Shown piece by piece: positions 62,427 to 64,000 of a DNA stretch of 64,000 nucleotides. The position numbers and the translations under genes were made by a program. Below the pieces are notes generated by a model. It saw only the letters and a list, made by a program, of their open reading frames with translations, ran no database searches and was not told the origin of the DNA. Numbering within the stretch: position 1 is the stretch's first letter; the number at the start of each line of letters is the position of its first letter. Source of the stretch: an uncultured Flavobacterium sp. (GTDB taxonomy: Bacteria > Bacteroidota > Bacteroidia > Flavobacteriales > Flavobacteriaceae); NCBI RefSeq assembly GCF_963422545.1, contig NZ_OY730255.1, positions 1 through 64,000 on the forward strand. The letters run 5' to 3'.

Positions 62427-64000
62427 ATGCAAAAACTATTTTTAACATACGCCTTATTCTCACTTTTATCCATTTGTACTGCTCAAAATAAAGTCAGAAA
62501 AATAAATGTAAAAGATTATGGTATTATGGCCAATACCAAAGAAAATTTAACAGCCAAAGTCAATCAGCTTATTGAAGGATTGGGGAACGAATCAGTACAA
62601 ATAATTTTCCCTAAAGGCCGATACGATTTCTATCCGGATGCCAAGTATTACAGAACATATTATGAAAGCAATACTTATGATGCCGATACTAGAAAACTAG
62701 CCATACTTATTAAAAACAAAAAGAATATTACTATCGATGCACAGCAATCTGATTTTGTATATCATGAACACATTCAGCCTTTTACTTTAGATAATGCAGA
62801 AAACATCACAATCAAAAATGTAAATATCGATTGGGATGTTCCGCTAACCTCTGAGAGCGAAGTTATTGAAGCTGATGAAAATCACATTCTGATGAAAATT
62901 GATATTGCTCAATCTCCCTATAAAATCAATGAAAAAGGATTGACTTTCATAGGTGAAAACGCCAACGAAAACTGGGCACTTTCTGATGGTTCGTGGTTAA
63001 TTGAGTTTGATAAAAATCACATTATCCCTGCAAACACAGGTGACAATGGCTGTGTAAAAGGCGATTTAAAGAATGTAATATATAGTGAGGTAAAACCAGG
63101 ATTAGTATTAATGAAAGGAAGTTTTACCAAAACACCTGCTGTTGGAAACTTTTTAATACTAAGACACGGAACCCGCGATCACGCCGGAATGTTTTTATTT
63201 CATAGCAAAAACACCAAACTGGAGAATGTTAATGTGTACCATACTTCCGGATTGGGAATTTTATCTCAATACTGCGAAAATATCGAAATGAGAAACGTAA
63301 ATATGATTCCAAATCCACACAAAAATCGTTATCTCAGCGGTCATGATGATGGATTACACTTTATGGGATGCAAGGGCGAAATCATAATCGACAATTGCGA
63401 CGCACAAGGCCTAATGGATGATCCTATTAACATTCACGGAACGTATGTACCTGTAGTAGAAAAAATAGACGATTTTGCCGTAAAATGCAAATTCGGACAG
63501 GATATGTCTCACGGATTATTATGGGCTGTAATTGGAGATAAAGTTGGTTTTATTCAAAAGAAAGAAATGAATACGATGTCTTATAGTACAGTTTCAAGTT
63601 TTGAACCATTAGATGCAGATCATTTTATCATCAGATTTAAAGAAAAAATTCCAACCAATATAGATGCTAATTTTGTTCTCGAAAATTTAAGCTGGACACC
63701 AAACGCTACTATTACCAATTGCTTTGTGGGCAGTAATCGTGCACGAGGTTATTTGATCTCTACTCCGGGCAAAGTAGTAATAGAGAATAATGTTTTTGAA
63801 ACCAGTGGTTCGGCAATTCTTATAGCCGGTGATGCTAATTATTGGTACGAAAGCGGTGCTGTAAAAGACATTACCATCAAAAACAACGAATTTAGATTTC
63901 CTTGTAATTCCTCCTATTATCAATTTTGTGAAGCAATTATCAGTATTTACCCTGAAATTCCAGCACCAAACGCTTTGCATCCCTTTCATAAAAATATAAA
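62427..64000 (+). CDS. GH110-like alpha-1,3-galactosidase, N-terminal 524 residues (cut by window edge)
   Basis: The frame from the ATG at 62427 stays open to the last base, so the C-terminus lies outside. A signal peptide (residues 1-20, ending CTAQ) is followed by a right-handed beta-helix pattern starting VRKINVKDYGIMANTKEN. The family-type stretches GTRDHAGMFLFHSKNT (248-263), GHDDGLHFMGCKG (305-317) and GLMDDPINIHGTY (328-340) place it in GH110. These enzymes remove terminal alpha-1,3-linked galactose, for example from blood group B or linear alpha-Gal structures. GH110 is usually about 600 residues, so about 80-100 residues are missing. Confidence 0.8.
   Translation, partial: MQKLFLTYALFSLLSICTAQNKVRKINVKDYGIMANTKENLTAKVNQLIEGLGNESVQIIFPKGRYDFYPDAKYYRTYYESNTYDADTRKLAILIKNKKNITIDAQQSDFVYHEHIQPFTLDNAENITIKNVNIDWDVPLTSESEVIEADENHILMKIDIAQSPYKINEKGLTFIGENANENWALSDGSWLIEFDKNHIIPANTGDNGCVKGDLKNVIYSEVKPGLVLMKGSFTKTPAVGNFLILRHGTRDHAGMFLFHSKNTKLENVNVYHTSGLGILSQYCENIEMRNVNMIPNPHKNRYLSGHDDGLHFMGCKGEIIIDNCDAQGLMDDPINIHGTYVPVVEKIDDFAVKCKFGQDMSHGLLWAVIGDKVGFIQKKEMNTMSYSTVSSFEPLDADHFIIRFKEKIPTNIDANFVLENLSWTPNATITNCFVGSNRARGYLISTPGKVVIENNVFETSGSAILIAGDANYWYESGAVKDITIKNNEFRFPCNSSYYQFCEAIISIYPEIPAPNALHPFHKNI

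Noticed and set aside
1..64000. tRNA or rRNA genes
   Set aside because: All longer gaps were read for cloverleaf or rRNA-like sequence and none was recognised; a covariance search was not possible here.

Overview
The window reads as a chromosomal segment of a Flavobacterium-like member of the Bacteroidetes. The base composition is AT-rich. Many genes are preceded by the flavobacterial -7 element TAnnTTTG instead of an E. coli-type promoter. Further signs are a SusC/SusD pair, a protease with a type IX secretion (T9SS) sorting domain, a fused NagB-LmbE protein, and DUF families common in this phylum (DUF4834, DUF3810, DUF4268, DUF4956). No rRNA, tRNA, CRISPR array, transposase or prophage gene was seen. 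Both ends cut a gene: a YfhO-like membrane protein at the left and a GH110-like alpha-galactosidase at the right.

Bases 1-35900 are mostly core and housekeeping genes in short operons. They include an alpha-oxoamine synthase (sphingolipid or sulfonolipid type), a NYN-LOTUS protein, an FMN glutamate-synthase-like enzyme, a GH88 hydrolase with a small lipoprotein, an in-frame DUF2809-RdgB fusion, a DEAD-box helicase with a Gly/Arg-rich tail, a DUF389 membrane protein, an M20 dipeptidase, an ECF sigma factor with a membrane partner, a PlsC-like acyltransferase with altered motifs, a NUDIX hydrolase, the mnmA-subtilase-flavin oxidoreductase operon, an exported dikinase-like protein, and pyrG-yidC. 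A tandem 113-bp structured repeat lies upstream of pyrG.

Bases 35900-64000 form one carbohydrate and glycoprotein utilisation locus. A leftward arm encodes a GHMP sugar kinase, a nucleotidyltransferase, a sugar MFS transporter and a NagB-LmbE protein. A LacI-type regulator sits beside it. A rightward arm encodes SusC, SusD, an arylsulfotransferase-like lipoprotein, a TsdA-like dihaem cytochrome, a DUF6067-like putative glycosidase, a DUF5107-TPR protein, an M60 (mucinase-type) peptidase, an M1 aminopeptidase and a GH110 alpha-1,3-galactosidase. Both arms start from the same roughly 85-bp regulatory cassette. It carries two 14-bp palindromes and is present as two inverted copies 2.4 kb apart, so one regulator probably controls both arms. 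The inferred substrate is a secreted or host-type glycoprotein with alpha-galactose-capped, amino-sugar-containing glycans.

The intergenic spaces hold several families of dispersed imperfect palindromes, some of them tightly nested between the genes of the utilisation locus. These look like small non-autonomous repeats (MITE/REP-like).
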